The notes: generated by a model from the sequence alone, not told the origin. Positions 10,735 through 21,990 are shown, counted from the first letter of the stretch. The stretch is DNA of 64,000 nt from Liolophura sinensis (GCF_032854445.1 NC_088304.1:24255704-24319703), one strand, 5' to 3'. Program-made: numbers and translations.

Positions 10735-10890
10735 TTGTCGATAATAAAATATGTATCTCAGTTGCGCATTGATTTCAAGAGTTCATATATCCAAACTGGC
10801 TAGCTAATTCAACACTATGAACATATAAAGCGACTAGATCCGGGGTAAGCGGAATTAGACACAATTGTTACGGTATTGAAAACGGCAACA
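10735..10890 (-). mobile_element. 3' tail of RT element
   Basis: ATAAGTTGTCGATAATAAAATATGTATCTCAGTTGCGC..TTGATTTCAAGAGTTCATATATCC and GGAATTAGACACAATTGTTA match 29180-29320. No coding sequence. Confidence 0.65.
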
Positions 10891-10899
10891 GAAAACAGA

Positions 10900-11920
10900 C
10901 TCAGTGACTCAATATTACAATGTAAACAATGCTTTATATATAAAATGTGACGTACAGTTTTACAGACAGTTCAACAACAACAACAACATACACATCAGTA
11001 TTACCGGTCTTTACAAGTTTCCAGTTCACCTTTGCATCCCAAGGAATGTATTCCAGGAAATCCAACGTAAAGACCATGGGATAAACACACAATTCACACA
11101 AGTCACAAATTGTCCTAGACAGGTACTTCGCCAGGTTAGCGAACACGAACACAGTACACAGGTTACACAGAACTGGAACAGTCAAGCCTTTGAATGACGT
11201 CACACCCGCAGAGCACAACACAGGGTAAATACAGGCATGGAGGTATAATCCACTTCAGATCAGTCACAGCTCCCGCAGAAGCTCACAAACGAGCCGTTCA
11301 GAGACGTAGAGTAATGTCACCTTGTGGCAGAACTAACGTCCTTTGCAAAACTGAAAACTTCAGTTTAGAGTTCTTGACGACCTTGTCGGTCAGGTGAGGT
11401 CAGCGTGTTAAACAAATTACACAGTCCACACTGTATAATCATAATAAAGATCCGAACACCAATAAACGTGACTTCCGCAGAAATTCACATAAACCAGACA
11501 TCAGTACTACTGTGGTACACAAACGGTGCCGGCATAAAAATCTGTCCTCCCAAATGAAACTGGCATCACCAGCTCATATCAAAATAATGGACTCGATACG
11601 AGAGCGTCGCACACTCTCCTGGCTCCCAGTGGATGCAGCAAAAATACCTCCACTCTGCACAGAAAACACGGCTTATATACGGTCCATGTGGATTCAACTA
11701 TTCTTAGACACAGAATTAACAGCCAATAAACAGCCAGTTAAATAAACAGAGCATTGAACAAGGTGCTTTCGGCCAGGTCCGCGCTGTACATATATAACAG
11801 GGCCTGTTATGCTTATAACATATAACACAAAGGTCCGCAGACTAACAGTACATGAAAACGTTAAATAGTCATACATAACACAATCATGAAGCAGAATCGC
11901 ACTCATTGCAAAACAGAAGA
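10900..11920. other. No gene recognised
   Basis: Moderate-complexity sequence with (CAA)n at about 10974. ORFs of 60-97 codons occur on both strands without family resemblance. It could be an old LTR or an unclassified repeat, but I cannot show that. Confidence 0.35.
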
Positions 11921-12000
11921 GAGCTAGAGTAAAGGCTTTTAGTGGAATAGCCCTGACACACTAGATTTTGCACATGTACAGTCACAGAACTTCGGTACGT
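11920..12000 (-). mobile_element. Small RT-element fragment
   Basis: AGGCTTTTAGTGGAATAGCC..ACACACTAGATTTTGCA and CAGAACTTCGGTA match 29400-29540 of the large relic, with the middle shortened. Confidence 0.5.
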
Positions 12001-12007
12001 TAATTTA

Positions 12008-12275
12008 GTCGTTTATTTGATTGGTGGTTTACGCCGTACTCAAGAGTATTTCACTTATACGACTGCGACCAGCATTATGGTGGGAGCAAACCGGGCAAAG
12101 CCCGGGGGAAACTCACGATTCTCTGCAGGTTGCTGACAGACCTTGTCGCGTACGGCTGGAGAGGACGCCAGCATGAGTTGGATGGACTCACAGCGACTAT
12201 ATTATGAGAGACTCCTGGGTCATTACGTTTACGCTGCGTTAGCGCGCTAACCAACTCGACGCGTTGAAGACAAAC
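12008..12275 (-). mobile_element. SINE-A copy, full length
   Basis: On the minus strand the head CGTCGAGTTGGTTAGCGCGCTAACGCAGCG is followed by the body, ending TATAAGTGAAATACTCTTGAGTACGGCGTAAACCACCAATCAAATAAACG. A small deletion or substitution affects the B-box. Confidence 0.85.
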
Positions 12276-12299
12276 TTTCATGTGTTCGACTATGTACAT

Positions 12300-12395
12300 T
12301 ATATAGGCATATACGACGAGTGGTCTAAAACTACAGTTTGACTATGCGCACTATATTGGTGTATACGACGAGTGGTATATAATTACAGTTCGACT
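12300..12395 (+). repeat. Two-copy tandem repeat of about 57 bp
   Basis: GCATATACGACGAGTGGTCTAAAACTACAGTTTGACTATGCGCACTATATTG is followed by TGTATACGACGAGTGGTATATAATTACAGTTCGACTGTGCATA. Confidence 0.7.
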
Positions 12396-12496
12396 GTGCA
12401 TAAGGTTCCACCAGCGTGTTTTAGCACTTATTGTCATCAATGTTCCACAAACATTTAGAGTGGGTAGCTAAAAATCACACTAACGCAAGGCTCTGA

Positions 12497-12665
12497 TGTC
12501 CTGGCAGAGTGGTTATCGTGCTAGTGTAGCACTACATAACAGGAGTATTTCAAGTCCAACTCAAGCTTGCTTCCTCTCCGGGGGTACGTGAATTCTTCCA
12601 GCATCCTGAATATGGTTGTGGAATTTCACCGGGCTGTGTACGCAGCTTCCACACCATATAGAGCT
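12497..12665 (+). mobile_element. SINE-A copy, strongly decayed
   Basis: Recognised from GGCAGAGTGGTTATCGTGCTAGTG, then TTTCAAGTCCAACTCAAGCTTGCTTCCTCTCCGGGGGTACGTG, in the order of the family. The 3' half is barely recognisable. Confidence 0.6.
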
Positions 12666-12929
12666 AAAATATGAGTACAGACTAAAACCTCTCAAGACCA
12701 GTTGGAATGAACTCTCATATCGGATACCTTCTGGTCAGGAATCGCTCCCCTTACTGAGCCACACTCCACTTTCAGAGACATTTGATATTGTTGAGGAATG
12801 TGGTCAGTAAGACATGAACTCAACATTATTGTTGGTTTATCGATATGGCTCACTGAAATGACCTCGTATATGCATGTTGTCAGATTTACATTGGAAACGA
12901 CCAACGATGCTGTCATATCTGTCTTGTTG

Positions 12930-12961
<32 letters not shown>

Positions 12962-13380
12962 CCATTCTTGGCTAACGTCCCACTTCTCTGCCCGGTTTCC
13001 CAAAACAATAACTCTGAATGCAGTAGCTTAGGCGTACAAGTGAAATATTGAGTTTATAAGGTGTAAAACAACAATCAAATAGCTAAATGAAATAAATTCC
13101 GCCACATTGAATAATTTTCCATTTTTATGATGCTGGTCAAATTTATGGGTTCGAATAGTGAAAGCCAGGTAGGTCTATATGTAAAGCCTAATCAAACTAG
13201 GCAAAGCTAGACAAACCTACATTAAGACACAAATAACAAATGGACGCTTTTTTTTATTGCTCTGACAATAAATTTTGAGAGTAGAATTGTAATTAAATCG
13301 AACGTTCTCCTGGGTACATTCAACTTCAACGCAAGCTGTGTTCTATAAGTAGCCATCACTTTAGTAGATTTACTGTATTT
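12666..13380. other. No gene recognised; contains (TTTA)n
   Basis: A TTTA microsatellite of about 25 bp sits at 12937-12961. TTTATT at 13253-13258 is the probable minus-strand polyadenylation signal of gene 3. Nothing else is seen. Confidence 0.5.
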
Positions 13381-13397
13381 CATTGCTTGGCCCCCTG

Positions 13398-14408
13398 TTA
13401 TCCCCTGTAACCGTAATGGCAGTATTTGTTGTACAGGTTTTTGTAGTACGAGCAGTAGCGACGGCCGCTGTAGTAACCATGGCCGCTGTAGTAATCACCT
13501 GAAAGTAATACCATACGTCACCCTATAAATAACAAGCATTGCAACTTTTTAATTTAAAAGACATGCATCAAGAACATGCATCAAGAGTAACACCAGAACG
13601 GCGACGTCAGTGTGATAAATGCTCAGCATACAGAGTAAAACCAGTACAGCGACGACAGCGTGAAAGACGTACAGCATAGAGAGTAAAACCAGAGCAGCGA
13701 CAATAGTGTGATAGACGTACAGCATAGAGAGTAAAACCAGTACAGCGACGACAGCATGAAAAAGACGTACAACATAAAGAGTAAAACCAGAGAAGCGACC
13801 ACAGTGTAATACACGTACAGCATAGAGAGTAAAACCAGAGCAGCGACCAGTGTGGTAGCTGGCATAAATAGTAGCAAGTTACACGCGTCCTAGCATCATG
13901 GCTCAAGCAGAATTAGGTGGAAAAAAAACAAAAAACAAAAGGGTCAGTGATGTTAATTGCAATTTATTAGACGTTACTGGTCTAGAATATATAGCCTAAG
14001 CTGTGGTGTGGTAGAGGCGAGTAATATGCCACTACTTACGCATTTACATGAACAGTTAAATAAAAACTTAATTGAACCCTAACCTTAACTGTAAATTGAC
14101 AAAACGCTGTATTCCAGCGCTCAATTATTGGCCATTTACCAGTTATCACACGGCCGTCGCCGTTCTGGTTTTACTCTTTACGCTTTAAGTCTCCGAGAGG
14201 ACATACATACACACACACACAATTTTTATTAATACGTACAAAAAGAAATATAAGTGGGCTATAAAACTGGTAATTGGAACTTACCCCGCTTTACAATATC
14301 GTGAACATTCCCGGCATCGTTTGCGTTTTCCAATACAGTCAGGCTCACTGCCATCAGATGACTGGCTAACAGGATCAATAGTCCCGCAGCGAATAAAACC
14401 TTGTTCAT
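13398..14408 (-). CDS. Gene 3: secreted Tyr-rich Cys-pair peptide precursor (74 aa)
   Basis: The leader exon 14408-14285 encodes 41 residues plus 1 nt: MNK start, hydrophobic signal peptide to about residue 20 (ASHLMA), an acidic spacer, and VKR at 39-41. The donor is GGTAAGTT. The last exon 13498-13398 follows ATTACTTTCAG and continues in phase 1 for 33 codons to TAA. The mature part (residues 42-74) is 33 aa, with 11 Tyr, several Gly and Arg, and two Cys separated by 10 residues (RRYCSYY, NKYCHYG). It holds an internal near-repeat of YYSG. There is no second domain. The order signal peptide, acidic spacer, KR and Tyr-rich basic peptide is shared with genes 1, 2 and 4. Gene 2 is the closest by Cys pair and strand. 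Both exons are intact. Function is unproven: tyrosine could be oxidised or cross-linked (matrix, adhesive), or this may be a small defence peptide. Confidence 0.87.
13499..14284 (-). other. Intron 2 of gene 3
   Basis: A 786-bp GT-AG intron in phase 1. Nearly all of it is repeat family C in two opposed orientations (13590-14190) plus a CA run near 14207-14221. Confidence 0.85.
13590..14190. repeat. Repeat family C foldback with amplified 47-48-bp end units
   Basis: The left half has about six direct units of GTACAGCATAGAGAGTAAAA plus CCAGAGCAGCGACGACAGTGTGATA, then the family body (AAATAGTAGCAAGTTACACG..). The right half runs in the opposite direction and ends TATCACACGGCCGTCGCCGTTCTGGTTTTACTCTTTACGC. 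The two ends are inverted complements, so the insert can fold back on itself. Confidence 0.8.
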
Positions 14409-14414
14409 GGTTGG

Positions 14415-15042
14415 CTGTACACAAGAATGAAAAAAATTGTCTCGAGTATAACAAAACAGGCCCTTATTCGTGAAAATGACCCAGGAGCCTTTCACCAGTA
14501 GCTGTGAAGCGCCGCATCATCTGATCGCGGTTTATGGAATAGTCTTGACGCGGCTTTATACATGTAATATATCAATCCAATAAGGAAACAAATCAAATCA
14601 ATGAAATATCAATAAATCTAAGATCACCTGACTGAGGCCTTGCCAAACTGTTATTAAAGTCGCGTACTCAAATATTAAAGACGTCTAAAATGTTAACATG
14701 GGCCCTCCATAGCAAAGGTGCGTTGAGCGTCAGTCAAACGCAAGGACCCACAAGCCTCTATCCAATGCGAGTTGTGAGTTCAAGTCCTGTTTATGCTGGC
14801 TTCATCTCTGGCGGTACGTGGGAAAAACTGCAAAACTTACGGATGATCGTGTGTTTCTCCCAGGTTGGCTTTCGACCCACAATCATCCTGGCCGCCTTCG
14901 TTTAAGTGAACTATTTTTGAGTATGGCGTAAGACACTAAGCAAATAAATAAATAAAATAGTATTATTCTTTCTTTACATTTCCACATGATTTTCGTTTAT
15001 TCATATTAAACGCTGTAAACAATTAGAACGAATCTACTGTAC
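14415..15042 (-). other. Intron 1 of gene 3 (5' UTR intron)
   Basis: The donor TTCAG/GTACAG is at 15043/15042. The acceptor TGTGTACAG lies directly before CCAACCATG. It holds one SINE-A copy in the antisense direction relative to the gene (14745-14955). Confidence 0.7.
14745..14955 (+). mobile_element. SINE-A copy inside intron 1 of gene 3
   Basis: AAGGACCCACAAGCCTCTATCCAATGCGAGTTGTGAGTTCAAGTCCTG.., GGATGATCGTG, ATCATCCTGGCCGCC, ending TTTGAGTATGGCGTAAGACACTAAGCAAATAAATAAATAAA. The head is missing. Confidence 0.82.
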
Positions 15043-15113
15043 CTGAATGCTGTTCCTCCAAGGCCTGGCAGGTTTTGTAGGCAATTTCTCGTCCGGATTC
15101 CGAAGAGAATAAG
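15043..15113 (-). other. 5' untranslated exon of gene 3 (predicted)
   Basis: Ends CATTCAG before GTACAG, 101 nt after the first T of the TATA box. The start is set about 30 bp downstream of TATA. It has no ATG-led ORF of note. Confidence 0.65.
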
Positions 15114-15131
15114 TCCTAAGTTGTCAGAGTT

Positions 15132-15143
15132 ACAGCTTTTATA
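15132..15143 (-). promoter_or_regulatory. Core promoter of gene 3 (TATAAAAGCTGT)
   Basis: The minus strand reads AATGTATAAAAGCTGTAACTC. The core is identical to those of genes 2 and 4. Sequence directly around it is not otherwise alike, apart from A/T runs just upstream. Confidence 0.75.
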
Positions 15144-15637
15144 CATTCTGTCAGTTTTTTTTGCTGTCTCTGATACCAAAAAAAACATGTATTTGATAAC
15201 ATTGAATATCATTTAGTTTATGGCATGATGTGAAAGATACGCCTTAATGTAACATATCGGCACAAAAACAACATCAAAAAATGGTATGAGCTGATTACGA
15301 AAGAAAACAATACCCACCCATGTTGTTAATTATACAGTTTGAGAATGCATGGGCAGGCTTTTATTTCTCAAATGTTGGAACATATAATGTTGGATAGGCT
15401 GTTCAATGAATATGGTACGTAAGTTTGTGATAGTATTTAGTATGTGTTAATACAGCTTCCAAACCGCTGACCGTTTCTGAATTGATATTCGTCAAACATC
15501 TTAAAATAATATCGGCATTGTGAGGAATATGGTGGAGACATATTGACATTTATTTCGTATTTTGTTCATGTGAATAAAAATAAAGCCGATTTTCCGGTTG
15601 TTTCATCAATAAGTATTTTTGGCCAGAAAAATTTTTG

Positions 15638-15677
15638 CAAAAGATCGGAGGCTAAATATAAGGCTTTAAAAACATCA
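15638..15677 (+). repeat. 40-bp perfect direct repeat, copy 1 (partner 16167-16206)
   Basis: Forty identical bases containing GATCGGAGGCTAAATATAAG recur 529 bp downstream, while flanking sequence differs. A decayed SINE (15865-16035) lies between the copies. Confidence 0.95.
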
Positions 15678-15864
15678 CAGTAGATTTCAATATTTAAAGT
15701 GCATCTTACTCGGTTGAAATCCAAGAGTACTTTCTTAGAAGACAGTTTTTAACGGTTTTTTAACCATCCTATTTTGCACACTTGTTCATCTTTAGTATTG
15801 AGATTAACTTGTGGCCATTAGGGTGTGCGAACTCAAGAATTAAAACCACGGAGAAACTTGCATA

Positions 15865-16037
15865 TAAAACAGCACCTCATGCTGGCTTCCTCTCCTTTAG
15901 TTCGTGAGAAGGTCTGCAGCAACTTGTGGATGGTCGTGGTTTCCCCCCGGCTCAGACAGATTTTCTCCCACCATGCTGGCCATCTTACACGACTAGTAAG
16001 TTAAATATTCATGGAGTAAAACACTAATCAAAAAATA
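15865..16037 (+). mobile_element. SINE-A copy, head-less
   Basis: CACCTCATGCTGGCTTCCTCTCC, GGATGGTCGTGGTTTCCCCC, TTTCTCCCACCATGCTGGCC, then TTAAATATTCATGGAGTAAAACACTAATCAAAAAAT. Confidence 0.8.
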
Positions 16038-16166
16038 AGAAAACACAGAGATATGGCGGAATGTACAGGACCGGTGACTCATCTTGAAGGAGATAGAATC
16101 GCTTAAAGCACACATTTATTATCTGGCAATATAAATACAGTGGATTAAATTCTTCTTTTTCATTTT

Positions 16167-16206
16167 CAAAAGATCGGAGGCTAAATATAAGGCTTTAAAA
16201 ACATCA
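16167..16206 (+). repeat. 40-bp perfect direct repeat, copy 2
   Basis: Same 40 bases as 15638-15677. Here it runs on into CAGGTAAAG, which looks like a splice donor. Confidence 0.95.
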
Positions 16207-16209
16207 GGT

Positions 16210-18780
16210 AAAGATTGTTTCCGCCTTCCTATTCATTCATGTTGTTTTATACATGTTTTAATTTCCTGTGAGAATGGCCTTGAACAGATGAGCAGATTCT
16301 CACTACAAATGTAAAAGAGTTTATTACAGCCATGTTGAAGATAAACTTGCGGTATTTTCACATTGTTCTCTGGGTGGACAAAAAAGGCTAAATCACGACA
16401 TGTGATAACACAAAACTACTGCATAAGACATCATTTTGAGATCGTTTAAACGATTTAGCTATGTATAGCCGAGGGGACATTTCACACAGGTCTGTATCAT
16501 TTACGGACCACTACAGACGTAGCATACCTTCTCGGGCGAAACTCCCAAGTAGACCCTAGGTGGACACAGACCCCCATTACAACTTCCGTTTTTCAGTAGG
16601 GACGATTGTAGTTCTGTGTATTTTAGGGTGTAAAGTCTTTTTTTGCTGCCAGCCTGCCGTTTTTGGTGTACAGGTGCATGCTTGGTATCAAAATGATGGA
16701 AATTGTCTAAGCTTTGGGCAGGTATGAGTTTTAATGGTGAAAGTTTGAAATTCTGGGCGAGAGGACACAAGGAGACAGGTGGTGATGAGGCTGCGAGTGA
16801 CGTCCCCTTGGCGTTGCTAGGCACCCCTCCCAGCTGCCGGCATGGAAAGGTCCAGATTTTGACGGTCAACCTATGTCAAGATTTTTACAGCTTCTTTCTC
16901 ACATGCTGGGCCAGGTATGCACCAAAGCTTATTGGCCTCGGAATGTTTGGGACTGAGCTACAGCGCTAAACGTTAACATTGTCGCTTATGGAAAACTAAT
17001 GGGGGTCTGTGGCCAGGTGTACTTAGATACGCTGTTCATATTATACAAATATCGTTTTTGTCGTCCATTTTAGCGTTTAGTCAGCAGTTTCTAAATAAAC
17101 AAATATCAGAGGCACCATCATATACATCAGGGATGTCGAAGGTTTGTGGGAATGAGAAGGCGGCATCTCACCGGGCATTGCTTAAAATTAAATAAATATT
17201 ATGATATAATTTTTTTCTCTAAGTTTATGAGAATTAAGGAATTTAAATTTGACCCCTTTGTCTTTGCTGCATACACGGGATGATTTTTTTTCTGTTTTGT
17301 TTTATAAAATACAGTAAAATCGTTGAAACGCTGTGTTCAAGCCGAGGTGCTTTCTCTGACGTTCGCGATAACTACGTCAGCACTGCTCTCATCTTGGAAC
17401 CCACCGCCACAAAACTGAAGCAAAAAATTCAGCGACAGTGGAATGCCTAGATCAGCCTCAGAGGTGCTTACATTTATAATTTCCATTTCTTTCAGAATTG
17501 AGCATAAATCTATAGTTATACAACAATCCAACTGTAATTTTTTTTAAAAGGGGTGGGAATCACCAGTACAACCCCTCCGGGTTCTACGACCTAAACCAGG
17601 AATACCCCGGCCGTGCATCTTCAGGCTACTTAACCTGTAAATGATGTAGCAGGCTTAATATATCAACAGCTCACGCAGTGGAAGAAATATCCTTCCAGCA
17701 TGTCCAATTTTGGAGAAAGCTATTTATCTCTTAGACCTTCATCGCCGAAGTTCACAACTATTACCTGTCATAGGCTATTGCTTTGACTATAGTACGGAAA
17801 TTAACTTCGACGTTAGAGAGCTAGAGTAAACGTGACGTCACCTTGCTGTCAATGACGCTGTGTAAAATGTTTACTGGGTAGACAAAAAATCTAAAAAAAT
17901 ATTTAATGCCGGTTTAAGATACTTTGAATGGCAGTCTTTCAGTAGACATCATCATTAGTCAGGCACTGACATTCACTTTAAGAATCCATTTTGATAGTAA
18001 AATCCAGTTTAGTAGTAAATGTATGATGTAATATTAGCCCAGGTAGTGTTTCAAGGCGGAAGAGACTAGAAATTCAGCCTCCTGGGCAAGGTTGTGTTGA
18101 AAGGCGAGTAACTCAGGACTGTCATGTGTGACAGCAGTACACAGCACTGGTCTGTCATGATAGCCTTTAAACGCGATCATGTCCCATGCTTTGACCTCGT
18201 TGTTGGTGATGTTGTTGCTTAATTTATTCCATTATAGTCATCAAACAAAATGTTCTTCTCACTAAAAATTATAAAAACAGTATGTCCGCAACACAGCATA
18301 CTACGATTCATTCTTAATTTTACCGTGACGGACGGTTGCCACTTCCGACACAGCAACGTACAACCCAGTGTTTCCACGATACTGTACAGATGCTGTACAG
18401 CTGTTCGTGACTCAAAGCTGCTGGCTGTGGTTGTCATAGCGATGTTAAGTGCGATAACTAGAGCGATGACGAGCGCGATTATGAGTACGATGACTTCTTC
18501 GATAACTAGTGCGATGAGGGTGTTCACTCATCCGATCAAGTGCGCGATAGCAATAAATCTACCACACATACACACATTAGGTTGGGGTTTGTATAAAAAA
18601 AAACTGGGCGAGTGGTATTAACCGTAAAAAAGGCTGACCAACACACTTCAATGTCTACATGTGTGAAACCAAAGGGTCGTAGAGTTTGTTTTCTGATCTA
18701 CTCCAGATATTTTTATTACAGTTTTAGTAAGGGACAATCATAACAACGTCCATGTATATATGTATGACTGTACGCGTGTG
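16210..18780. other. No gene recognised
   Basis: 16501-16969 is less AT-rich and has overlapping ORFs on both strands (122 and 88 codons), with no recognisable domain. At 18430-18530 a GCGATGA/GCGATAA-type low-complexity run gives a valine/isoleucine/alanine-rich ORF on the minus strand. I annotate neither as a gene. Confidence 0.4.
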
Positions 18781-18789
18781 TACATGTAT

Positions 18790-19039
18790 GCATGGTTGGG
18801 TTTTACGTTGTACTTAACAAGTTTTCAGTCACGTGACGGCGAGGAGTCATGAGGCGTGTGTTCATATGCTGTGTTTTCTTGTAGCAGGGTGAGTCAATAC
18901 CGCAATAGTGCTGACGCCATTGATGTATCATGCCGAATACCCCAGACATGACACTCACCCAGTCACGACACCTCGCCCAGCCACGACACCTCACTCATTC
19001 ACGACACCTCACCCAGTCACATTATACTGAAGTGTTCCA

Positions 19040-19040
<1 letters not shown>
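18790..19040 (+). repeat. Repeat family D copy with 19-bp tandem units
   Basis: TTTTACGTTGTACTTAACAAGTTTTCAGTCACGTGACG and CATGCCGAATACCCCAGACATGACACTCACCCAGTCAC follow the family. TCACCCAGTCACGACACC-like units are repeated about four times at 18950-19020. Confidence 0.75.

Positions 19041-19042
<2 letters not shown>

Positions 19043-19103
<61 letters not shown>
19043..19103. repeat. (AT)n microsatellite
   Basis: About 30 uninterrupted AT dinucleotides. Confidence 0.98.
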
Positions 19104-19107
<4 letters not shown>

Positions 19108-19814
19108 CTTAATGTCTCGAAGACAGGCGAAAGTCCCGCATCACTCAAGGGTTACGGTGATTTGAAAGAATAGTATTCGGACCCTTACTCTGTCTCCTTA
19201 TGTTTTCTTCGTATTTTGTGTTGAATGCGGAGGGTAGGGTAAATTTACTTATTATTTCTTACTTATTAAACAGTATTTCATTTTCATCATGCACTCGGCT
19301 CACCACAACAAACAAAGCACAATAAAACTGTCCCATTACTATAGAAGCCAGATAAGGCCTTCCATTCTTCGTGCCCGGCGATGGCTAACACCATACCATC
19401 GCTTTTCACAAACCGTTTACTTTGTGAAAACTGCCATTTACCTTAAAATCTAAGTTCAAAGAAAACACCACACGTTAAGATGAAATCTGACTTAAATCTA
19501 AGACAGCTCAGTGATTTTTACGTACGTTTAAATAATACTGTGTACGTATTTTTGCACAAATTGACGTGAGTGCCTTCAACAATGAAAAGATTCTAACATA
19601 AGTTAGTCACCCCAAAGCTATTCGTTCATTTCTGACGTGAGAGCTTCAGGACTCACACACTGAGTATTCTTCTCTTATGTATCCATGACCTTTCTCCGTT
19701 GAGAACGTCTCTGCGCCATACATGTGAGGATTATTTGATAAAAACTTGAGACAGGCACCAGTAGCATTTTTGACTTGGCGAAGTGAAACAACAGAGTGCG
19801 TAAGTTAGTGCTTT

Positions 19815-20200
19815 TTGTTTAACGTCGTACTTTACGGTCTATGAATGGTATACGAATGTCGGGCATGACACTTATATTTATCAATGTTTCACTCGTATGA
19901 CAACGGAGGAGTTCTTAGAGTGCATGTTCGTGCAATGTGCCTCCATGTTGCAGGACGGGTTTCCACCGCTCTTTTATCCAGTTCTGGTTCATCGAGAGCA
20001 AGTACGTCGCCCCAGCCATTATACTGCCATTATCCTGATACGAGTCAAACAGTTGTTGCACTACACCGTTAATGATGAAGGCCAAGCGAGGAAGCTACAA
20101 CTTCCTCTTTTAAGATCTCAGGTGTTACCCGACCCAGGATTGACCCTGGATCTACCACCCACGAGGCGGACGCTCTATCAAGTCAGCCACTGGAGCCGGT
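19815..20200 (-). mobile_element. tRNA-derived SINE of family D type
   Basis: On the minus strand the right end reads CCAGTGGCTGACTTGATAGAGCG (A-box-like), then GGTAGATCCAGGGTCAATCC (B-box-like), as in a tRNA-like head. The rest matches family D (TTTAACGTCGTACTTTACGG.., GTGCAATGTGCCTCCATGTTGCAGGACGG). It is an SINE distinct from SINE-A. Confidence 0.7.
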
Positions 20201-21405
20201 CTAAAACAGAAAAATTTGCCATTTTACGGGTGAATCAGCGAGAGAACAATTTGACTTGAACTTTTCCTGATGTAAGTTTACCGTGTGTACGCTGTAACAC
20301 AAACGTTGTTCATGAGCATCACGGCATCAGATGTCTGACAAACTGAACCAAGAGGCGCTTTTGTCCAGTATCAGTGTAAATGGCTCTTTAAAGTAACAAT
20401 CCACATGTTTTGGGAATACCGAAATAGACTAACTAAACGTTAAAAACGATTAAAAAAGATTTCGTTCTGAACAGTATCAAATGTATCTTAAGTGACAATT
20501 TATTTACTTTTGAACATGGATTTTATTTACAAAACACTGGAAAACTCTACCAGTTCCCTTTTGTTCCAAAAAGTCTTAAGATTTAATGGCAGATTTATCT
20601 GCAGTTTTGTACTTAGCCCATTATTTTTTGTGTAAAGGTAGATGAAATATCAACGAAATATCTGCTGCTGTTTTATTTCGTCTCTCTACAACTGTACTGG
20701 TTGATAGGTAATGTTAATATCGTAAAAGCATGAAATATATAATATGATTTAAAAGTTGTACCAACTAATGCACATTTGAACAACCGGGACATGGTTATGT
20801 TTTCCTCAGATTTATGCACTTTTGTCTAAAGGTGGTGGAAAACAATTCACCAGTCAGTGGGAACGCACATTTTAGGCTTGTTACGATAAATATCAAGGTG
20901 AGACGACTAAAGTGGGTAATTAATACATCAAGAGTAATACCAGTAGTAACTTTTGTATGCCACTGTCATCTCATTATGTTTATATACAGCTTTGTTCAAG
21001 AAATGTAATTCATTCTCATGGGAAGAAGGAGCTAAAACCATACAGATGAGTTTTTAACATGCAGATTAATTTTTTTTTCTTTATCTCAGGTATTATTTTT
21101 ATATAAGGTAGCAAAATATGCCTGCGGTTACGTTTGATCATATCTTATAGATGTGCAATCCGCAGTGTCGGGTCTGAATATGTTCAGAATCATTGTGATG
21201 CTCGGCAGGATTAATTCATGCATTCATGATTAATTCCAATATGTTACAATCAGCGATCAAGATTTCAAAAGAGATAGATGTAATTTCCTTGCTTGGCGTT
21301 CAGCGTTAAGGGCATAGTGCAACGACTGGTTGGCCTCTATCAGTATAATGGCCTTCATTAAGAGAGTAAATACAAGTTTGGTTGTACAACCGATAATAAA
21401 ATATA
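20201..21405. other. No gene recognised
   Basis: AT-rich sequence without coding signal or a repeat match I could see. Confidence 0.4.
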
Positions 21406-21990
21406 TAGCTCAGTTGCGCTATGATTATAACTGTTCATATATCCAATATGATGATCTGATGCAACACGATGAATATATTGCCCCTCGGGTTGAGCGGATT
21501 TGGACATAACGATGAAGCACAATGAACGAGACACTCTCTTCATATTTACTTCCCAGGGAGGGGGGGGGGGGATATTCTCGTTTTAAAACTTAAAAAATTT
21601 ACAATTTTAAAACTGTAACTATCCATTTTGTTGTTAAGTCGGCGAGAGAGATTGCGTTTATAGGTCCAGTTAAAATTTTCAAGTTTAGGTCAGCCCAAAG
21701 GGGGCTGAAATGGTAACCAATCGAAATACCTATCCACTGTTGATATATCCTTTCCCCGAATTTAACACAGATGTTATTAATGAGAAATTCAAGCTACAAA
21801 ATGAACGACAAAACATCCGATGAATGAGAACCCTTGTATGTAGTGGAATTGAAGAAGGCTTTGTTGCCTTTGACGTTAATGTAGTGGCGACCAGTTTTAT
21901 TAAACACCGACACAAATATATATACGACGGATATACTCCTCTGTTCGAGAAAGGAGTGCTAATTTTTAAATAGTTCCTCCAGTGCATCTG
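21406..21990 (-). pseudogene. RT-element relic
   Basis: The left part (21406-21545) matches the 3' tail seen at 29.2 kb. The right part includes ATGTTATTAATGAGAAATTCAAG and the N-terminal stretch HWRNYLKIS..FSNRGVYPSYIY, comparable to LWRNYLKKYQFFSNTGVYPY at 30.4 kb. Most of the RT core is deleted. A G12 run lies at 21560-21571. Confidence 0.7.

Noticed and set aside
10900-11920. Possible LTR or multi-exon gene
   Set aside because: No paired repeat ends, no coding motif and no convincing splice chain were found.
14554-14560. TATAAAG on the minus strand, close to the leader exon of gene 3
   Set aside because: It would give a very short first exon. The upstream TATAAAAGCTGT at 15132-15143 matches genes 2 and 4 in sequence and in spacing to a donor.
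16501-16969. 122- and 88-codon overlapping ORFs on opposite strands
   Set aside because: No recognisable domain, and overlap on both strands suggests chance in a less AT-rich patch. They cannot be excluded as an exon, but I have no support.
18219-18621. 102- and 123-codon ORFs with a hydrophobic Ile/Val/Ala stretch
   Set aside because: They arise from a GCGATAA/GCGATGA low-complexity run. There is no start context, splice signals or family resemblance.
20095-20200. Second tRNA-like sequence on the minus strand
   Set aside because: It is joined to repeat family D sequence, so it is a SINE head rather than a gene.
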